Below are positions 1 through 10,188 of a stretch of DNA of 64,000 nt, one piece after another (the first letter of the stretch is position 1; each line of letters begins with the position of its first letter). Where the stretch lies: contig NZ_FTMD01000002.1 of NCBI RefSeq assembly GCF_900156155.1, forward strand, positions 433,152 to 497,151, read 5' to 3'. A model generated the notes under the pieces. The model saw nothing but the letters and a program-made list of their open reading frames with translations, did not search any database and had not been told where the DNA came from. The position numbers and the translations under genes were made by a program. The DNA is from Aromatoleum tolulyticum (GTDB lineage: Bacteria > Pseudomonadota > Gammaproteobacteria > Burkholderiales > Rhodocyclaceae).

Positions 1-1493
1 CAGATGACGCTCTGCACGAACACCTTGTGCTCGTAGAGGGCGATCAGCGCGCCGAGCGAGCGCGGCGAGAGGTCGGGCAGCAGCAGCGTGTTGCTCGGGC
101 GGTTGCCGGGGAAAACACGATGCGGCACCAGCGCCTCCAGCGCCTCGCCCGACAGGCCACCGGCAGCGAGCTCCGCGCGCACCTCGTCGGCCGTCTTGCC
201 GACCATCAGGGCCTTGCTCTGCGCGATGCAGTTCGCCAGCAGCAGGCGGTGGTGCTCGGCCAGATCGTGGCTCGCCGCAAGCGGCGCGATGAAGTCGACC
301 GGGATCAGGTCCGTGCCCTGGTGCAGCAGCTGGAAGAAGGCGTGCTGGCCGTTGGTGCCGGGCTCGCCCCAGATCACCGGGCAGGTCGCGGTTTCGACCG
401 GCTTGCCGTCGCGTGTGACCGACTTGCCGTTGCTCTCCATTTCGAGCTGCTGCAGGTAGGCCGGCACCCGCGCGAGCGCCTGTGCATAGGGCGCGATCGA
501 GAGGCTCGATGCGCCGAAGAAGCCGCGGTACCACACCCCCAGCAGCCCCATGATGACCGGCATGTTCGCTTCGAGCGGGGCCTCGGCGAAGTGGCGGTCC
601 ATCGCGTGCGCGCCATCGAGCATCGCCTCGAAGTTGTCGCGGCCGACGTAGAGCGCGATCGGCAGCCCGACCGCCGACCACATCGAGTAGCGCCCGCCGA
701 CCCAGTCCCAGAAGCCGAACATGTTGGCGGTGTCGATGCCGAAGGCGGCGACGCGCTCGGCGTTGGTCGACACGGCGACGAAGTGCTTCGCGATGTCGGC
801 CTCGCTGCCGCCGTTGGCGAGGAACCACGCGCGCGCGCTGGCGGCGTTGGTCATCGTCTCGACGGTCGTGAAGGTCTTGGAGGCGATGACGAAGAGCGTG
901 CGCGACGGCTTCACCTTGGCGAGCACGCCGGCGAGGTGGTCGCCGTCGATGTTCGACACGAAGTGCATCGTCAGGCGTTCATGGCCGCAGGCGGCAAGCG
1001 CCTGGCAGGCCATCGCCGGGCCGAGGTCGGAGCCGCCGATGCCGATGTTGACGATGTCGGTGATCGTTTCGCGCGTGAACCCGCGCCAGCGGCCTTCGCG
1101 CACGCCCTCGGCGAAGTCGCCCATGCGCGCGAGGACTTCGCGCACGGCGGGCATCACGTCGCGACCGTCGAGTTCGACCGGCGCATCGCTGCGGTTGCGC
1201 AGCGCGACGTGCAGGACGGCACGGTCTTCGGTGGTGTTGATGCGCTTGCCGGAGAACATTGCCGCGCGCGCCGCTTCGAGGCCGCGGTCGCGTGCGAGCG
1301 CAGTGAGCAGTTCCAGCGTGCGCGGCACGACGCGGTTCTTCGAGTAGTCGAGGAACAGATCTGCAGCGCGCAGCGAGAAGCGCTCGAAGCGGCCTTCGTC
1401 CGCAGCGAATAGATTGCGCAGGTGCTGCTCGCCGAGTTCGTCACGATGCGCCGCAAGCGCACGCCAGGCGTTGGAATTCGTCAGTGAGGTCAT
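1..1493 (-). CDS. pgi: Glucose-6-phosphate isomerase (C-terminus cut by window edge)
   Basis: Interconverts glucose-6-phosphate and fructose-6-phosphate in the cytoplasm. I read about 497 residues beginning [20 protein letters not shown]; the usual length is near 550, so the last part, including the C-terminal signature and catalytic lysine, lies outside the window. Visible signatures are [13 protein letters not shown] and, near residue 263, [14 protein letters not shown], which matches the first phosphoglucose isomerase signature. The ATG at 1493 is preceded by GGAG. It is the last gene of the minus-strand zwf-pgl-hexR-pgi run, 83 bases after hexR, so it is probably co-transcribed. In an Entner-Doudoroff organism it lets fructose-6-phosphate from gluconeogenesis re-enter the pathway. 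Identification is secure. Confidence 0.95.
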   Translation of the reverse strand, partial: MTSLTNSNAWRALAAHRDELGEQHLRNLFAADEGRFERFSLRAADLFLDYSKNRVVPRTLELLTALARDRGLEAARAAMFSGKRINTTEDRAVLHVALRNRSDAPVELDGRDVMPAVREVLARMGDFAEGVREGRWRGFTRETITDIVNIGIGGSDLGPAMACQALAACGHERLTMHFVSNIDGDHLAGVLAKVKPSRTLFVIASKTFTTVETMTNAASARAWFLANGGSEADIAKHFVAVSTNAERVAAFGIDTANMFGFWDWVGGRYSMWSAVGLPIALYVGRDNFEAMLDGAHAMDRHFAEAPLEANMPVIMGLLGVWYRGFFGASSLSIAPYAQALARVPAYLQQLEMESNGKSVTRDGKPVETATCPVIWGEPGTNGQHAFFQLLHQGTDLIPVDFIAPLAASHDLAEHHRLLLANCIAQSKALMVGKTADEVRAELAAGGLSGEALEALVPHRVFPGNRPSNTLLLPDLSPRSLGALIALYEHKVFVQSVI

Positions 1494-1576
1494 GGTCTCC
1501 CGCCGGGCCGCCCCAAAGGAGGCCTCCGCCCCCCCGGGGGGCAACAAATGAAGTGAGCGTGGGGGTTGTTTCATCT

Positions 1577-2494
1577 TCAGGCTTCGAATCCGCGAATGCG
1601 CTTGTCGCGCAGAGTCTGCTTGGTGCGCTCGAGGCGCTTGATGAGTTCGGGGCCGCTCGCGAGCGCGACGCTCACCGACAGCACGTCGATGAGCGCCAGA
1701 TGCGCGATGCGCGAGGTCATCGGAGCGTAGACATCGGGGTCTTCGGGCACATCGGCGGCGAGCAGCACCGTCGCCGTGCGGGCGAGCGGCGAGCCGCTGG
1801 CGGTGATCGCGATCACCTCGGCACCCGCTTCGCGCGCCAGTTCGCAGGCGCGGATGAGCTCGGGGGTGCGCCCGCTCGCGGAGATCGCGACGACCACGTC
1901 GCCCTCCTCCAGCAGCGTCGCGGCCATGCCCTGGGTATGCGGATCGCTGTAGGCCACGGACGGTATGCCGAAGCGGAAGAACTTGTGCTGCGCATCGGTG
2001 GCGACGATACCGGAATTGCCGATGCCGTAGAACTCCATGCGCGCGGCGCGCGTGATGAGTTCGACCGCGCGTTCGAGGCGCGTGGCGTCGAGCTGGTTGC
2101 GCACGCTCATCAGCGCGCCGATCGTGCGGTTGAAGACTTTGGGCGCGACTTCGTCGAGCGAGTCGTCAGGGCCGACGTCGCGATGCACGTAGGGCACGCC
2201 GCTCGCGAGGCTTTGCGCCAGGCGCAGCTTGAATTCCTTGAAGCCGGTGAAGCCGAGCGCATTGACGAAGCGCGCCACGGTGGGCTGGCTTACGCCCACG
2301 CGGTAGGCGAGTTCGGCGATCGAGATGTTGAGCACCTCGTTCGGATGGGCGAGCACGAACTGCGCAACGGCGCGTTCGGACTTGCGCAGCTCGTCGAAAG
2401 ACGCCTCGATGCGGGCGAGCAACGGACTCCCCCGCCGGGCGCCGGTCTCGTCCGGCCCATCGCCTTGCGAATTGATGATCGGTTGGTTTTCCAT
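1577..2494 (-). CDS. hexR: RpiR-family transcriptional regulator, HexR-like
   Basis: 305 residues: an N-terminal RpiR helix-turn-helix (about residues 30-85, with [19 protein letters not shown]) and a C-terminal SIS sugar-phosphate-binding domain (about 135-270, with [22 protein letters not shown]-type residues and [11 protein letters not shown]). HexR proteins of proteobacteria repress zwf, edd and related genes and are released from DNA by 2-keto-3-deoxy-6-phosphogluconate. The gene lies between pgl and pgi in the operon it should control, and three matching operator-like boxes lie in the zwf-edd divergent promoter. The ATG at 2494 has only a weak ribosome-binding site, but the product length is normal. 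The name rests on family plus context; the effector is inferred. Confidence 0.9.
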   Translation of the reverse strand: MENQPIINSQGDGPDETGARRGSPLLARIEASFDELRKSERAVAQFVLAHPNEVLNISIAELAYRVGVSQPTVARFVNALGFTGFKEFKLRLAQSLASGVPYVHRDVGPDDSLDEVAPKVFNRTIGALMSVRNQLDATRLERAVELITRAARMEFYGIGNSGIVATDAQHKFFRFGIPSVAYSDPHTQGMAATLLEEGDVVVAISASGRTPELIRACELAREAGAEVIAITASGSPLARTATVLLAADVPEDPDVYAPMTSRIAHLALIDVLSVSVALASGPELIKRLERTKQTLRDKRIRGFEA

Positions 2495-2569
2495 TTCAGT
2501 AGCCTGGTTCCAGTGTTGCGCGGTTTCGTGCGCCGCTGCCTCGGTTCGGAAGCCTAGCCCATCCGCATG

Positions 2570-3319
2570 TCACGTGGAGGGGCAGAAGAATACATGCATC
2601 GGCGCGCGTCGTTGTCGCAGAAGTGTGGCGATCGGAAAACTTTCGTGTCCACCGGCCGCGGCCTCGATCACGCTGCGCTTCGCCGCGCCGGCGATCGGCA
2701 GCAGGATACGGCGCGCATCGAGCAGCGCGGAGAGTCCCAGCGTGATGCGCGCGTGCGGCGCGGCGGGCGGGACGGTCGCCGCGAGAGCGGGGCCGGATTC
2801 CGACAGCAGTTCGCCCAGCCGCGGGATGCCGGGGAAGATCGACGCGAAATGCCCGTCGTCCCCCATGCCCAGCACGACGACGTCGAAGGGGCGCTGCATC
2901 TCGCCGAGCCGTGCCGCGCATGCGGCGAGCCCGTCCCCGGGCGAGTTCTCGCCGCCATACAGCGGCACGAAGCGCGCTTCCGCCGCCGGCCCCTGCAGCA
3001 GGTTCGCGATCACGAGGCCGGCGTTGCTGTCGGGGTGGTCCGCCGGCACCCAGCGCTCGTCGGCGAGCGTGACGGTGACGCGCGCCCAGTCGAGCTTGCG
3101 CTGACCGAGGGCGCGCAGGAACGGTACCGGGCTGCGGCCGCCGGAGACGACGAGGCTCGCACGACCGCGCTGGCCGATCGCGTGGCGCAGCATCGCGGCG
3201 ACACGGTCGGCCAGCGCCGCGGACATCGTAGCCGCATCGGGAAACAGATCCTGCGCGACGTGGCGCGGGAGATCGAGTGCGTGATCCCGCTCCATCGTGT
3301 TTTCCATTGCGAGTTCCAT
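2570..3319 (-). CDS. pgl: 6-phosphogluconolactonase
   Basis: 249 residues of the DevB/Pgl family, which hydrolyses 6-phosphogluconolactone to 6-phosphogluconate. Visible motifs are VVSGGRSPVPFLRAL near residue 60, LADERWVPADHPDSN near 85 and the diagnostic GMGDDGHFASIFPG near 150. The gene begins two bases after the zwf stop, so it is co-transcribed and probably translationally coupled. ATG codons at 3319 and 3307 are both in frame; 3319 has an AGGA about ten bases upstream inside the end of zwf and is preferred. A much longer open frame running upstream in the same phase is the antisense shadow of zwf. Confidence 0.93.
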   Translation of the reverse strand: MELAMENTMERDHALDLPRHVAQDLFPDAATMSAALADRVAAMLRHAIGQRGRASLVVSGGRSPVPFLRALGQRKLDWARVTVTLADERWVPADHPDSNAGLVIANLLQGPAAEARFVPLYGGENSPGDGLAACAARLGEMQRPFDVVVLGMGDDGHFASIFPGIPRLGELLSESGPALAATVPPAAPHARITLGLSALLDARRILLPIAGAAKRSVIEAAAGGHESFPIATLLRQRRAPMHVFFCPST

Positions 3320-3321
3320 CG

Positions 3322-4812
3322 TCAGGAGTCCTGCAACCACGCGAGACCGTCGCGCCCGACCAGCGCACTGGACGCGGCCGGGCCCCAGGTGCCCGCGGTG
3401 TAGGGCCGCGGCGGCGTGGAGTCCTGCTCCCAGCCTTCGAGGATGGGTTCGACCCAGCGCCACGCGGCATCGAGCTCGTCGCGGCGCATGAAGAGCGTCA
3501 GCTTGCCGCGGATGACGTCCATCAGCAGGCGTTCGTAGGCGTCCCACTGGCGGCCGTGGTAGGTGTCGGCAAAGTCGAGGTTCAGCGCGACCGGACGCAG
3601 GCGCATCTCGTCGCCCGGCACCTTCGCCATCAGATGCAGTTCGAGGCCCTCGTCGGGCTGCAGGCGGATCACGAGCCGGTTCGGCGCGCGTTCGCCGGAC
3701 AGCGACGGGAACAACGCGTGGGGTACGTCGCGGAAGTTCACGACGATCTCGGCGAGGCGCTCCTGCATGCGCTTGCCGGTGCGCAGATAGAACGGCACGC
3801 CGGCCCAGCGCCAGTTGTTGAGCTCGGCTTTCAGCGCGACGAAGGTCTCGGTGCGGCTCCCCGGCGGGATGCCCGGCTCCTCGAGGTAGGCCGGCACCGG
3901 GCGGCCGTCGACCGCGCCCGCGCGGTACTGGCCGCGCACGGTGCGGGTGGCAACGTCCTCGGGCGTCATCGGGCGCAGCGAGCGCAGCACCTTGAGCTTC
4001 TCGTCGCGCATCGCGTCGGGGTCGATGCTCGCGGGCGGCTCCATCGCGACGATGCACAGCAGCTGCAGCAGATGGTTCTGCACCATGTCGCGCAGCGCGC
4101 CGGTGTTGTCGTAGAACTCGCCACGCCCTTCGACACCGACGGTCTCGGCCAGCGTGATCTGCACGTCGCGCACGCAAGCACGGCTCCACAGCGGCTCGAA
4201 CAGCGTGTTGCCGAAGCGCAGCGCGATCAGGTTCTGCACCGTCTCCTTACCGAGGTAGTGGTCGATGCGGTAGATCTGTTCTTCCTTGAAGATCGCGCCG
4301 ACGTGCTCGTTGATCTGGCGCGCCGAGGCGAGGTCGCGGCCGAGCGGCTTTTCCAGCACGACGCGGCTGTCGGGCGTGACGAGGCCGGCAGCGCCGAGGT
4401 TTTCGCAGATCGATGCGAAGAGGCTGGGCGCGGTCGCCAGATAGAACACGCGCACGCGCGCGGGGGCGTCGCCGAGCGCGGCCCCCAGGCGCACGAAGTC
4501 GCCCGCCTCGCGGGCATCGACGCGCACGTAATCGAGCGTCGCCGCAAAGGCCGCCCAGGCCGCATCGTCGAAATCGCGCGCGGCGACGAACTTGCGCGCC
4601 GCGGCCTCGACCTTCGCGACATAGGCCTCGCGCGAGAGGTCCTCGCGCCCGAGGCCGACGATGCGCCAGCGCGTGGTGTCGCCGCCGGTGACGCTGTCGC
4701 GATGACGGTAGTACAGCGCGGGGAGCAGCTTGCGCATCGCGAGATCGCCGCTGCCACCAAACAGGATCAGGTCGAACGCTTCAAGAGGGATCAATTTTTT
4801 TGCCTCGTCCAT
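3322..4812 (-). CDS. zwf: Glucose-6-phosphate 1-dehydrogenase
   Basis: Oxidises glucose-6-phosphate to 6-phosphogluconolactone and reduces NAD(P)+. About 496 residues from the ATG at 4812. The nucleotide-binding loop [18 protein letters not shown] is near the N-terminus, followed by EKPLGRD and the substrate/active-site motif RIDHYLGKE. The frame stays open for 22 more codons upstream to 4878, but those codons run into the HexR-like box at 4859-4873 and lack a ribosome-binding site, so the start at 4812 is preferred. It is the first gene of zwf-pgl-hexR-pgi and is divergent from edd. Control by HexR is inferred from the operators. Confidence 0.95.
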   Translation of the reverse strand: MDEAKKLIPLEAFDLILFGGSGDLAMRKLLPALYYRHRDSVTGGDTTRWRIVGLGREDLSREAYVAKVEAAARKFVAARDFDDAAWAAFAATLDYVRVDAREAGDFVRLGAALGDAPARVRVFYLATAPSLFASICENLGAAGLVTPDSRVVLEKPLGRDLASARQINEHVGAIFKEEQIYRIDHYLGKETVQNLIALRFGNTLFEPLWSRACVRDVQITLAETVGVEGRGEFYDNTGALRDMVQNHLLQLLCIVAMEPPASIDPDAMRDEKLKVLRSLRPMTPEDVATRTVRGQYRAGAVDGRPVPAYLEEPGIPPGSRTETFVALKAELNNWRWAGVPFYLRTGKRMQERLAEIVVNFRDVPHALFPSLSGERAPNRLVIRLQPDEGLELHLMAKVPGDEMRLRPVALNLDFADTYHGRQWDAYERLLMDVIRGKLTLFMRRDELDAAWRWVEPILEGWEQDSTPPRPYTAGTWGPAASSALVGRDGLAWLQDS

Positions 4813-4858
4813 GTGTTCTTGTCGGGACGCCACCGCTTCAGACCTGCCGAAAGGCGAC

Positions 4859-4873
4859 GGTAGTAAATCTACG
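4859..4873. promoter_or_regulatory. HexR-type operator 1 (zwf side)
   Basis: GGTAGTAAATCTACG, an inverted repeat GTAG-N5-CTAC centred about 53 bases upstream of the zwf ATG. It shares 12 of 13 core positions with the edd-side box and fits the published proteobacterial HexR consensus of TGTARTNNNAYTACA type. A hexR gene sits in the same operon. Function is inferred from sequence and context. Confidence 0.7.
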
Positions 4874-4893
4874 TACAATTAAAGGCGGAAAAA

Positions 4894-4908
4894 TGTAGCA
4901 AGTCAACA
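4894..4908. promoter_or_regulatory. HexR-type operator 2 (degenerate)
   Basis: TGTAGCAAGTCAACA, matching the edd-side box at 13 of 15 positions with one half-site weakened. It lies 35 bases from operator 1, so the sites are about three and a half helical turns apart, compatible with cooperative binding. Assignment is by similarity only. Confidence 0.5.
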
Positions 4909-5074
4909 GAATCTTCACCCCCCAGGAATCACCCCGGATCCGGGCCGAGTTCCGCATACACCAAGGCATGCACCCGTATTCTATGACTTCAAAGCGCTTT
5001 CACTTGCTTACCGGATCGATCACCGCGTCTACATGAAAGTGCTTTTTCTGCAAAAAGGGGCTTGCATTTCTACA

Positions 5075-5089
5075 TGTAGCAAATCTACA
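5075..5089. promoter_or_regulatory. HexR-type operator 3 (edd side)
   Basis: TGTAGCAAATCTACA, an inverted repeat with perfect five-base arms TGTAG/CTACA, ending 73 bases before the edd ATG. It overlaps the perfect palindrome CTACATGTAG at 5070-5079. It is the best match of the three boxes to the HexR consensus and probably represses edd-eda when KDPG is absent. Confidence 0.75.
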
Positions 5090-5162
5090 CTTGTGTCAAA
5101 GCAAGTCGCCCAGACCCTCACTCAGGGAAACAAAGGCGGCGCCACGACACAAAGGAGTCTAC

Positions 5163-7010
5163 ATGTCGCTCAACCCCATCCTCGCCCGCGTCACCGACCG
5201 CATCCGCGCCCGCAGTGCCGCCTCGCGCGCTGCCTACCTGTTGCGCGTGGATGCCGCGACCCGCGCAGCCGGGACGGCACGCAAGCACGTGTCCTGCGCC
5301 AACCAGGCGCATGCCTACGCGGCGTTCGAGCCGAACGACAAGCTCGTGCTGCGTCAGGCACGCCTGCCGAACCTCGGGATCGTCTCCGCCTACAACGACA
5401 TGCTCTCGGCCCACCAGCCCTTCGAGCGCATGCCGGCGCTGATCAAGGACGCCGCACGCGGCGCGGGCGCGGTCGCGCAATTCGCCGGCGGCGTGCCGGC
5501 GATGTGCGATGGCGTCACGCAGGGTGAAGCCGGCATGGAGCTGTCCCTCTTCTCGCGCGACGTGATCGCGATGTCGACGGCGGTGGCGCTGTCGCACAAC
5601 GTCTTCGACGGCACGCTGTGCCTGGGCGTGTGCGACAAGATCGTCCCGGGCCTGCTGATCGGCGCGCTGCAGTTCGGCCACCTGCCGACCATCTTCGTTC
5701 CGGCCGGCCCGATGACCACCGGCATCGGCAACGACCAAAAGGCGCGCGTGCGCCAGAACTTCGCGCAGGGTCTTGCGACGCGCGAGGAGCTGCTGGAATC
5801 CGAGATGGCGGCCTATCACGGCCCCGGCACCTGCACCTTCTACGGCACCGCGAACAGCAACCAGATGCTGATGGAGGTGATGGGCCTGCACCTGCCCGGC
5901 GCGGCCTTCGTGAATCCGGGCACCGAGCTGCGCGACGGCCTGACGCGTGCGGCCGCCCAGCGACTCGCGGCGATCACGCGCCTCGGCAATGAATACATCC
6001 CGATTGCGAAGGTGGTGGACGAGCGCACGATCGCCAACGCGATCGTCGGCCTGCTCGCGACCGGCGGCTCGACCAACCACACGATCCACCTCGTGGCGAT
6101 CGCGGCGGCGGCCGGCATCTACATCGACTGGAACGACTTCGACGATCTTTCCGCCGCGGTGCCGCTGCTGACGCGCATCTACCCGAACGGCAGCGCCGAC
6201 GTGAACCACTTCCACGCCGCCGGCGGCATGGGCTTCCTGATCCGCGAACTGCTCGGCGCCGGCCTGCTGCACGGCGACGTGACGACCGTGATGGGAGAAG
6301 GGCTTGCGCGCTACACGCAGGAGCCCTGGCTCGACGGTGAACGCGTCGCGTGGCGTGCATCCGTAGAGAAGAGCCTCGATTCAGCGGTGCTGCGTCCGGC
6401 CGCCGAACCGTTCAGCGCCGACGGCGGCCTGAAGCTCCTCAAAGGCAACCTGGGCCGCGCCGTGATCAAGATCTCCGCCGTCAAGCCGGAACACCGCTTC
6501 GTCGAAGCGCCTGCAATCGTGTTCAACGGCCAGGACGACATGATGGCCGCCTTCAAGCGGGGCGAGCTGACGCGCGACTTCGTCGCGGTGGTGCGCTTCC
6601 AGGGCCCGCGCGCGAACGGCATGCCCGAATTGCACAAGCTCACGCCCGCCCTGGGGGTGCTGCAGGACCAGGGTTACCACGTCGCGCTCGTCACCGACGG
6701 GCGCATGTCCGGCGCCTCCGGCAAGGTACCCGCGGCGATCCACGTGACGCCCGAGTGCCTGGCCGGCGGCCCGCTCGCCAAGGTGCGCGATGGCGACGTG
6801 ATCCGTCTCGACACCGAGGCCGGCACGCTGGAAGCGCTGGTCGATGCGACCGAGTGGGCCGCCCGCGAGACGGCCACTGCGAACCTCGACGCCAACCAGC
6901 ACGGCGTCGGTCGCGAGCTCTTCTTCAATGCTCGAGCGAACGCGAGCGGCGCCGAACAGGGTGCCAGCACCTTCGGCTCGACCCTGCCCGGCCCGCTGCC
7001 GGTCGCCTGA
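5163..7010 (+). CDS. edd: 6-phosphogluconate dehydratase
   Basis: 615 residues of the IlvD/Edd family. It dehydrates 6-phosphogluconate to 2-keto-3-deoxy-6-phosphogluconate using an iron-sulfur cluster. The family signatures [13 protein letters not shown] (about residue 160) and the C-terminal [21 protein letters not shown] are present, as is [19 protein letters not shown]. The name edd rather than ilvD rests on the eda gene 24 bases downstream and on zwf/pgl opposite. The ATG at 5163 follows AAAGGAG at correct spacing; 24 upstream codons that remain open include the operator and are not coding. Expression is probably HexR-controlled. Confidence 0.95.
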   Translation: MSLNPILARVTDRIRARSAASRAAYLLRVDAATRAAGTARKHVSCANQAHAYAAFEPNDKLVLRQARLPNLGIVSAYNDMLSAHQPFERMPALIKDAARGAGAVAQFAGGVPAMCDGVTQGEAGMELSLFSRDVIAMSTAVALSHNVFDGTLCLGVCDKIVPGLLIGALQFGHLPTIFVPAGPMTTGIGNDQKARVRQNFAQGLATREELLESEMAAYHGPGTCTFYGTANSNQMLMEVMGLHLPGAAFVNPGTELRDGLTRAAAQRLAAITRLGNEYIPIAKVVDERTIANAIVGLLATGGSTNHTIHLVAIAAAAGIYIDWNDFDDLSAAVPLLTRIYPNGSADVNHFHAAGGMGFLIRELLGAGLLHGDVTTVMGEGLARYTQEPWLDGERVAWRASVEKSLDSAVLRPAAEPFSADGGLKLLKGNLGRAVIKISAVKPEHRFVEAPAIVFNGQDDMMAAFKRGELTRDFVAVVRFQGPRANGMPELHKLTPALGVLQDQGYHVALVTDGRMSGASGKVPAAIHVTPECLAGGPLAKVRDGDVIRLDTEAGTLEALVDATEWAARETATANLDANQHGVGRELFFNARANASGAEQGASTFGSTLPGPLPVA

Positions 7011-7034
7011 CCCCAGAATTCGGAGAACATTTCA

Positions 7035-7670
7035 ATGGAAATCAATGCCCTGCTCGCCGCCAGCCCCGTGATGCCGGTGATCGTCCTCGACAAGGTCGCC
7101 GATGCGGTGCCGCTGGCCCGCGCGCTGGTCGCCGGCGGCATCCGCGTGCTGGAGGTGACGCTGCGCACCGCCGCGGCACTCGAGAGCGTGCGCGCGATCC
7201 GCGCCGAAGTCCCCGACGCGATCGTCGGTGTCGGCACCGTCGTGACGCCGGCCGATCTCGCCGCCGCGGCCGAAGCCGGCGCCGTGTTCGCCGTGAGTCC
7301 CGGCGCCTCGCCCGAGCTGCTGCGCGCCGGGCGCGAGTCGGCGATCCCGCTGCTGCCCGGCGTGATGACGCCGTCGGACGTGATCAACGCGCTCGCGGCC
7401 GGCTACACCGCGATGAAGCTCTTCCCCGCGGCACAGGCCGGCGGCATCGGCATGCTCAAGGCGCTGGGCGGCCCTTTCCCGCAGGTGCGCTTCTGCCCCA
7501 CCGGCGGCATCGACGTTGCGAGCGCGCCCAACTTCCTCGCGCTGCCCAACGTCGCCTGCGTCGGCGGATCGTGGCTCACGCCGACTGACCGCGTGCGTGC
7601 CGGCGACTGGGCGGCGATCACCGAACTCGCGCGTGCCGCTGCGGCGCTGCGCCCGGCCGGAGCCGCGTGA
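7035..7670 (+). CDS. eda: KDPG aldolase (2-keto-3-deoxy-6-phosphogluconate aldolase)
   Basis: 211 residues, the usual length. It cleaves KDPG to pyruvate and glyceraldehyde-3-phosphate as a class I (Schiff-base) aldolase. The catalytic glutamate lies in VLEVTLRT (Glu40) and the Schiff-base lysine in AMKLFPAAQ (Lys128); CPTGGID and GGSWL form the phosphate site. It follows edd by 24 bases and overlaps the next gene by one base (TGATG), so edd, eda and the epimerase-like gene form one transcript. Confidence 0.95.
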   Translation: MEINALLAASPVMPVIVLDKVADAVPLARALVAGGIRVLEVTLRTAAALESVRAIRAEVPDAIVGVGTVVTPADLAAAAEAGAVFAVSPGASPELLRAGRESAIPLLPGVMTPSDVINALAAGYTAMKLFPAAQAGGIGMLKALGGPFPQVRFCPTGGIDVASAPNFLALPNVACVGGSWLTPTDRVRAGDWAAITELARAAAALRPAGAA

Positions 7671-8749
7671 TGGAGGTGCTGTCCGCGCGCGTCGAGAACC
7701 GTGGCACGCACGCCTTCCGCGTCAGGAAGGTGCAGCTCGCGGGCATGGCGGCGGTCGAATTGCGCGACGAACGCAGCGGCGCGTATGCAGTTTTCGCTTG
7801 CCGCGGCGCGACCTTGCTCGACTGGCACGTGCCCCACGGTGGCGAACTCGTGGCTCTGACGGACGGCTACCAATCGGCGGACGAACTCGCCGGCCAGAAC
7901 GGCGTGCGCAACGGAATCATGGCGCCCTTCCCGAACCGCATCGCCGGTGGACGCTACCGCTTCGACGGCCGCGATCACGATCTGCTCCCCGGCGTCCCCG
8001 CCGCCGAGCGGCTGATCTACCACGGCTTCCTGCGCGAGCTGGATCTGACCATTGCGAACGTGCAGGAGGCCGCAGCCGGGGCCAGCGTGCTCTTCACCGG
8101 CACGATCCGCCCCGCAGCCTTCCCCGGTTACCCGTTCTCGCTGAAGCTCAACGTGCGCGTGAGCTTTACCGCGCGCGGCCTCGCGCTCGGCGTGACGGCA
8201 ACCAACGTCGGCGAGCATGCCGCACCCTATGCAGCCGGCTGGCACCCCTATTTCCGCCTCGGCGATGCGCCGATCGAGCGCCTTGAACTGACGGTGCCGG
8301 CGACCCGCTGCGTGCTGACCGACGCGAAGCTCCTGCCCCTGGAGGGCGACGACGCCTTCGTGCCCGTAGAGGCCGCACCGGTGCCGGATTTCCGCCGCCC
8401 CCGCCCGATCGGCGACGCAGTGCTCGACGCCTGCTATGCGAACGCGGCGCCGGATGCCGACGGCCTGATCCGCAGCCGCCTGCGCGACCCGGCAACCGGC
8501 CGAACGCTCACGATCTGGCAGCGCGGCGGTCTCACCCACCTCTTCACCGGCGACACGCTCGCACGCGAACCGCGCCGTTCGATCGCGATCGAACCGGTGG
8601 AAGCGATGACCAACGCCTTCAATCGCCCCGAATGCGCCCGCGACCTCCGTCTGCCCGCGGGTGCGACGACCAGTTTCACCTGCGGGGTCGAGTTTTCCTC
8701 CGATTCCGAAATCGCTCCCCTCAACCCCGCTTTGTCCGCAACCGCGTGA
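7670..8749 (+). CDS. Aldose 1-epimerase family protein (GalM-like)
   Basis: 359 residues of the galactose-mutarotase superfamily. Diagnostic features are NGIMAPFPNRIAGGRYRF (substrate loop), the catalytic-histidine motif AGWHPYFRLGD, and the C-terminal EPVEAMTNAFN, which carries the conserved glutamate. Members anomerise free or phosphorylated hexoses; which sugar is used here cannot be read from the sequence. ATG 7670 overlaps the eda stop and has CCGGAG upstream; a GTG one codon earlier is less likely. Location inside the Entner-Doudoroff operon suggests it supplies the beta-anomer of glucose or glucose-6-phosphate to Zwf. Confidence 0.85.
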   Translation: MEVLSARVENRGTHAFRVRKVQLAGMAAVELRDERSGAYAVFACRGATLLDWHVPHGGELVALTDGYQSADELAGQNGVRNGIMAPFPNRIAGGRYRFDGRDHDLLPGVPAAERLIYHGFLRELDLTIANVQEAAAGASVLFTGTIRPAAFPGYPFSLKLNVRVSFTARGLALGVTATNVGEHAAPYAAGWHPYFRLGDAPIERLELTVPATRCVLTDAKLLPLEGDDAFVPVEAAPVPDFRRPRPIGDAVLDACYANAAPDADGLIRSRLRDPATGRTLTIWQRGGLTHLFTGDTLAREPRRSIAIEPVEAMTNAFNRPECARDLRLPAGATTSFTCGVEFSSDSEIAPLNPALSATA

Positions 8750-8757
8750 GTCCCCAG

Positions 8758-10188
8758 ATGCCAGGCAAGAACACCAAGATCATTGCAACCGTCGGCCCCG
8801 CGAGCGCCGACGAGAAGACGCTGCGAGCCCTCGCCGAATCCGGCGCCGATGTTTTCCGCCTCAACTTCAGCCACGGCACGCACGACGACCACCGTGCCGT
8901 ATATGACCGCATCCGCGCGCTCGAGGAAAGCCTCGGCCGCCCGATCGGCGTGCTGATCGACCTGCAGGGACCCAAGCTGCGCCTCGGCACCTTCGCCGAA
9001 GGCGGCGTGACACTCGCCCGCGGCGACCGCATCCGCTTCGACCTTGACCCGACGCCGGGCAACGCGAGCCGCGTGGCCATCCCGCACCCGGAGATCATCG
9101 CCGCAGTCGGCCCGGGCCACATACTGCTGATCGACGACGGCAAGATGCGCCTGCAGGTGGTCGCCAAGAGCGAAGGCGTGCTCGAAATGGAGGCCCTTAC
9201 CGACGGACGCTTGTCGGACCGCAAGGGCGTGAACGTCCCCGACGTCGCGCTGCCGCTGTCGGCACTGACCGCGAAGGACCGCCGCGACCTCGCCTTCGGC
9301 CTCGAACTGGGCATCGACTGGGTCGCGCTGTCCTTCGTGCAGCGCGCCGAGGACATCGTCGAGGCGCGCGAGCTGATCGGCGACAAGGCCTTGCTGATGG
9401 CGAAGATCGAGAAGCCTGCGGCGCTCGTCGAGCTCGAAGAGATCATCGCCCAGGCCGACGGCATCATGGTTGCGCGCGGCGACCTCGGCGTGGAGCTGCC
9501 GCCCGAGGACGTGCCGGGGCTGCAAAAGCGCATCGTGCGCTTGTGCCGCCACGCCGGCAAGCCGGTCGTCGTCGCCACGCAGATGCTCGAATCGATGATC
9601 TCCGCCCCCGCGCCGACGCGCGCCGAAGCGTCCGACGTCGCGACCGCAGTGTTCGACGGCGCCGACGCGGTGATGCTGTCCGCCGAGACGGCGTCGGGGA
9701 AGTATCCGGTCGACGCGCTCGCGATGATGACCCGCATCATCGCCCGCACCGAAGCCGATCCGCTGCAGCGCCAGCTGATGGAGGCGGTCGCCACCGATCC
9801 CAAGGGCAATACGACCGATGCCATCGGCACTGCGATCCGCGCCGTCGCGGCGACCCTGCCGGTGTCGGCCACGATCGCCTTCACCGCGTCCGGTTCGACG
9901 GCATTGCGCATCGCGCACCAGCGCCCGCGCTCGCCGATCCTGGGCCTGACGCCGTCGCAATCGGTCGCACGCCGCCTGTGCGTCGTGTGGGGCGTGCGCT
10001 CGCGCCGCTCGGTCGCGGCCTGCGCGGTCGAGGAGATCGTCAACGTCGCCCTGGAACACTGCCGCGCCGAAGGACTCACCGCGCCGGGCCAGGCAGTCAT
10101 CGTCACCGCCGGCGTGCCCTTCGGCACCCCCGGCAGCACCAACCTGCTGCGTCTCGCGTGGCCGGCAGGGGAGACGCCAGCGACGTAG
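8758..10188 (+). CDS. pyk: Pyruvate kinase
   Basis: 476 residues, typical of bacterial pyruvate kinases. It converts phosphoenolpyruvate and ADP to pyruvate and ATP. The N-terminus KIIATVGPASADEKTLRAL and RLNFSHGTHDDHR, the catalytic lysine in LLMAKIEKPAAL, and the metal-site helix GIMVARGDLGVELPPEDVP are all present. The ATG at 8758 lies eight bases after the preceding stop; open codons upstream belong to another frame of the epimerase gene. The stop codon TAG is contributed by the first bases of a dispersed repeat (10185-10294). Confidence 0.95.
   Translation: MPGKNTKIIATVGPASADEKTLRALAESGADVFRLNFSHGTHDDHRAVYDRIRALEESLGRPIGVLIDLQGPKLRLGTFAEGGVTLARGDRIRFDLDPTPGNASRVAIPHPEIIAAVGPGHILLIDDGKMRLQVVAKSEGVLEMEALTDGRLSDRKGVNVPDVALPLSALTAKDRRDLAFGLELGIDWVALSFVQRAEDIVEARELIGDKALLMAKIEKPAALVELEEIIAQADGIMVARGDLGVELPPEDVPGLQKRIVRLCRHAGKPVVVATQMLESMISAPAPTRAEASDVATAVFDGADAVMLSAETASGKYPVDALAMMTRIIARTEADPLQRQLMEAVATDPKGNTTDAIGTAIRAVAATLPVSATIAFTASGSTALRIAHQRPRSPILGLTPSQSVARRLCVVWGVRSRRSVAACAVEEIVNVALEHCRAEGLTAPGQAVIVTAGVPFGTPGSTNLLRLAWPAGETPAT

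Larger units (their letters stand above)
4813..5162. other. Divergent zwf/edd control region
   Basis: This 350-base non-coding stretch separates two divergent sugar-acid operons. It holds three copies of a box of the form TGTAG-N5-CTACA, described separately, a perfect ten-base palindrome AAAGCGCTTT at 4991-5000, and a Shine-Dalgarno AAAGGAG for edd at about 5151-5157. It is much more AT-rich than the flanking genes, as expected for promoters. I could not assign -35/-10 elements with confidence. Confidence 0.75.
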
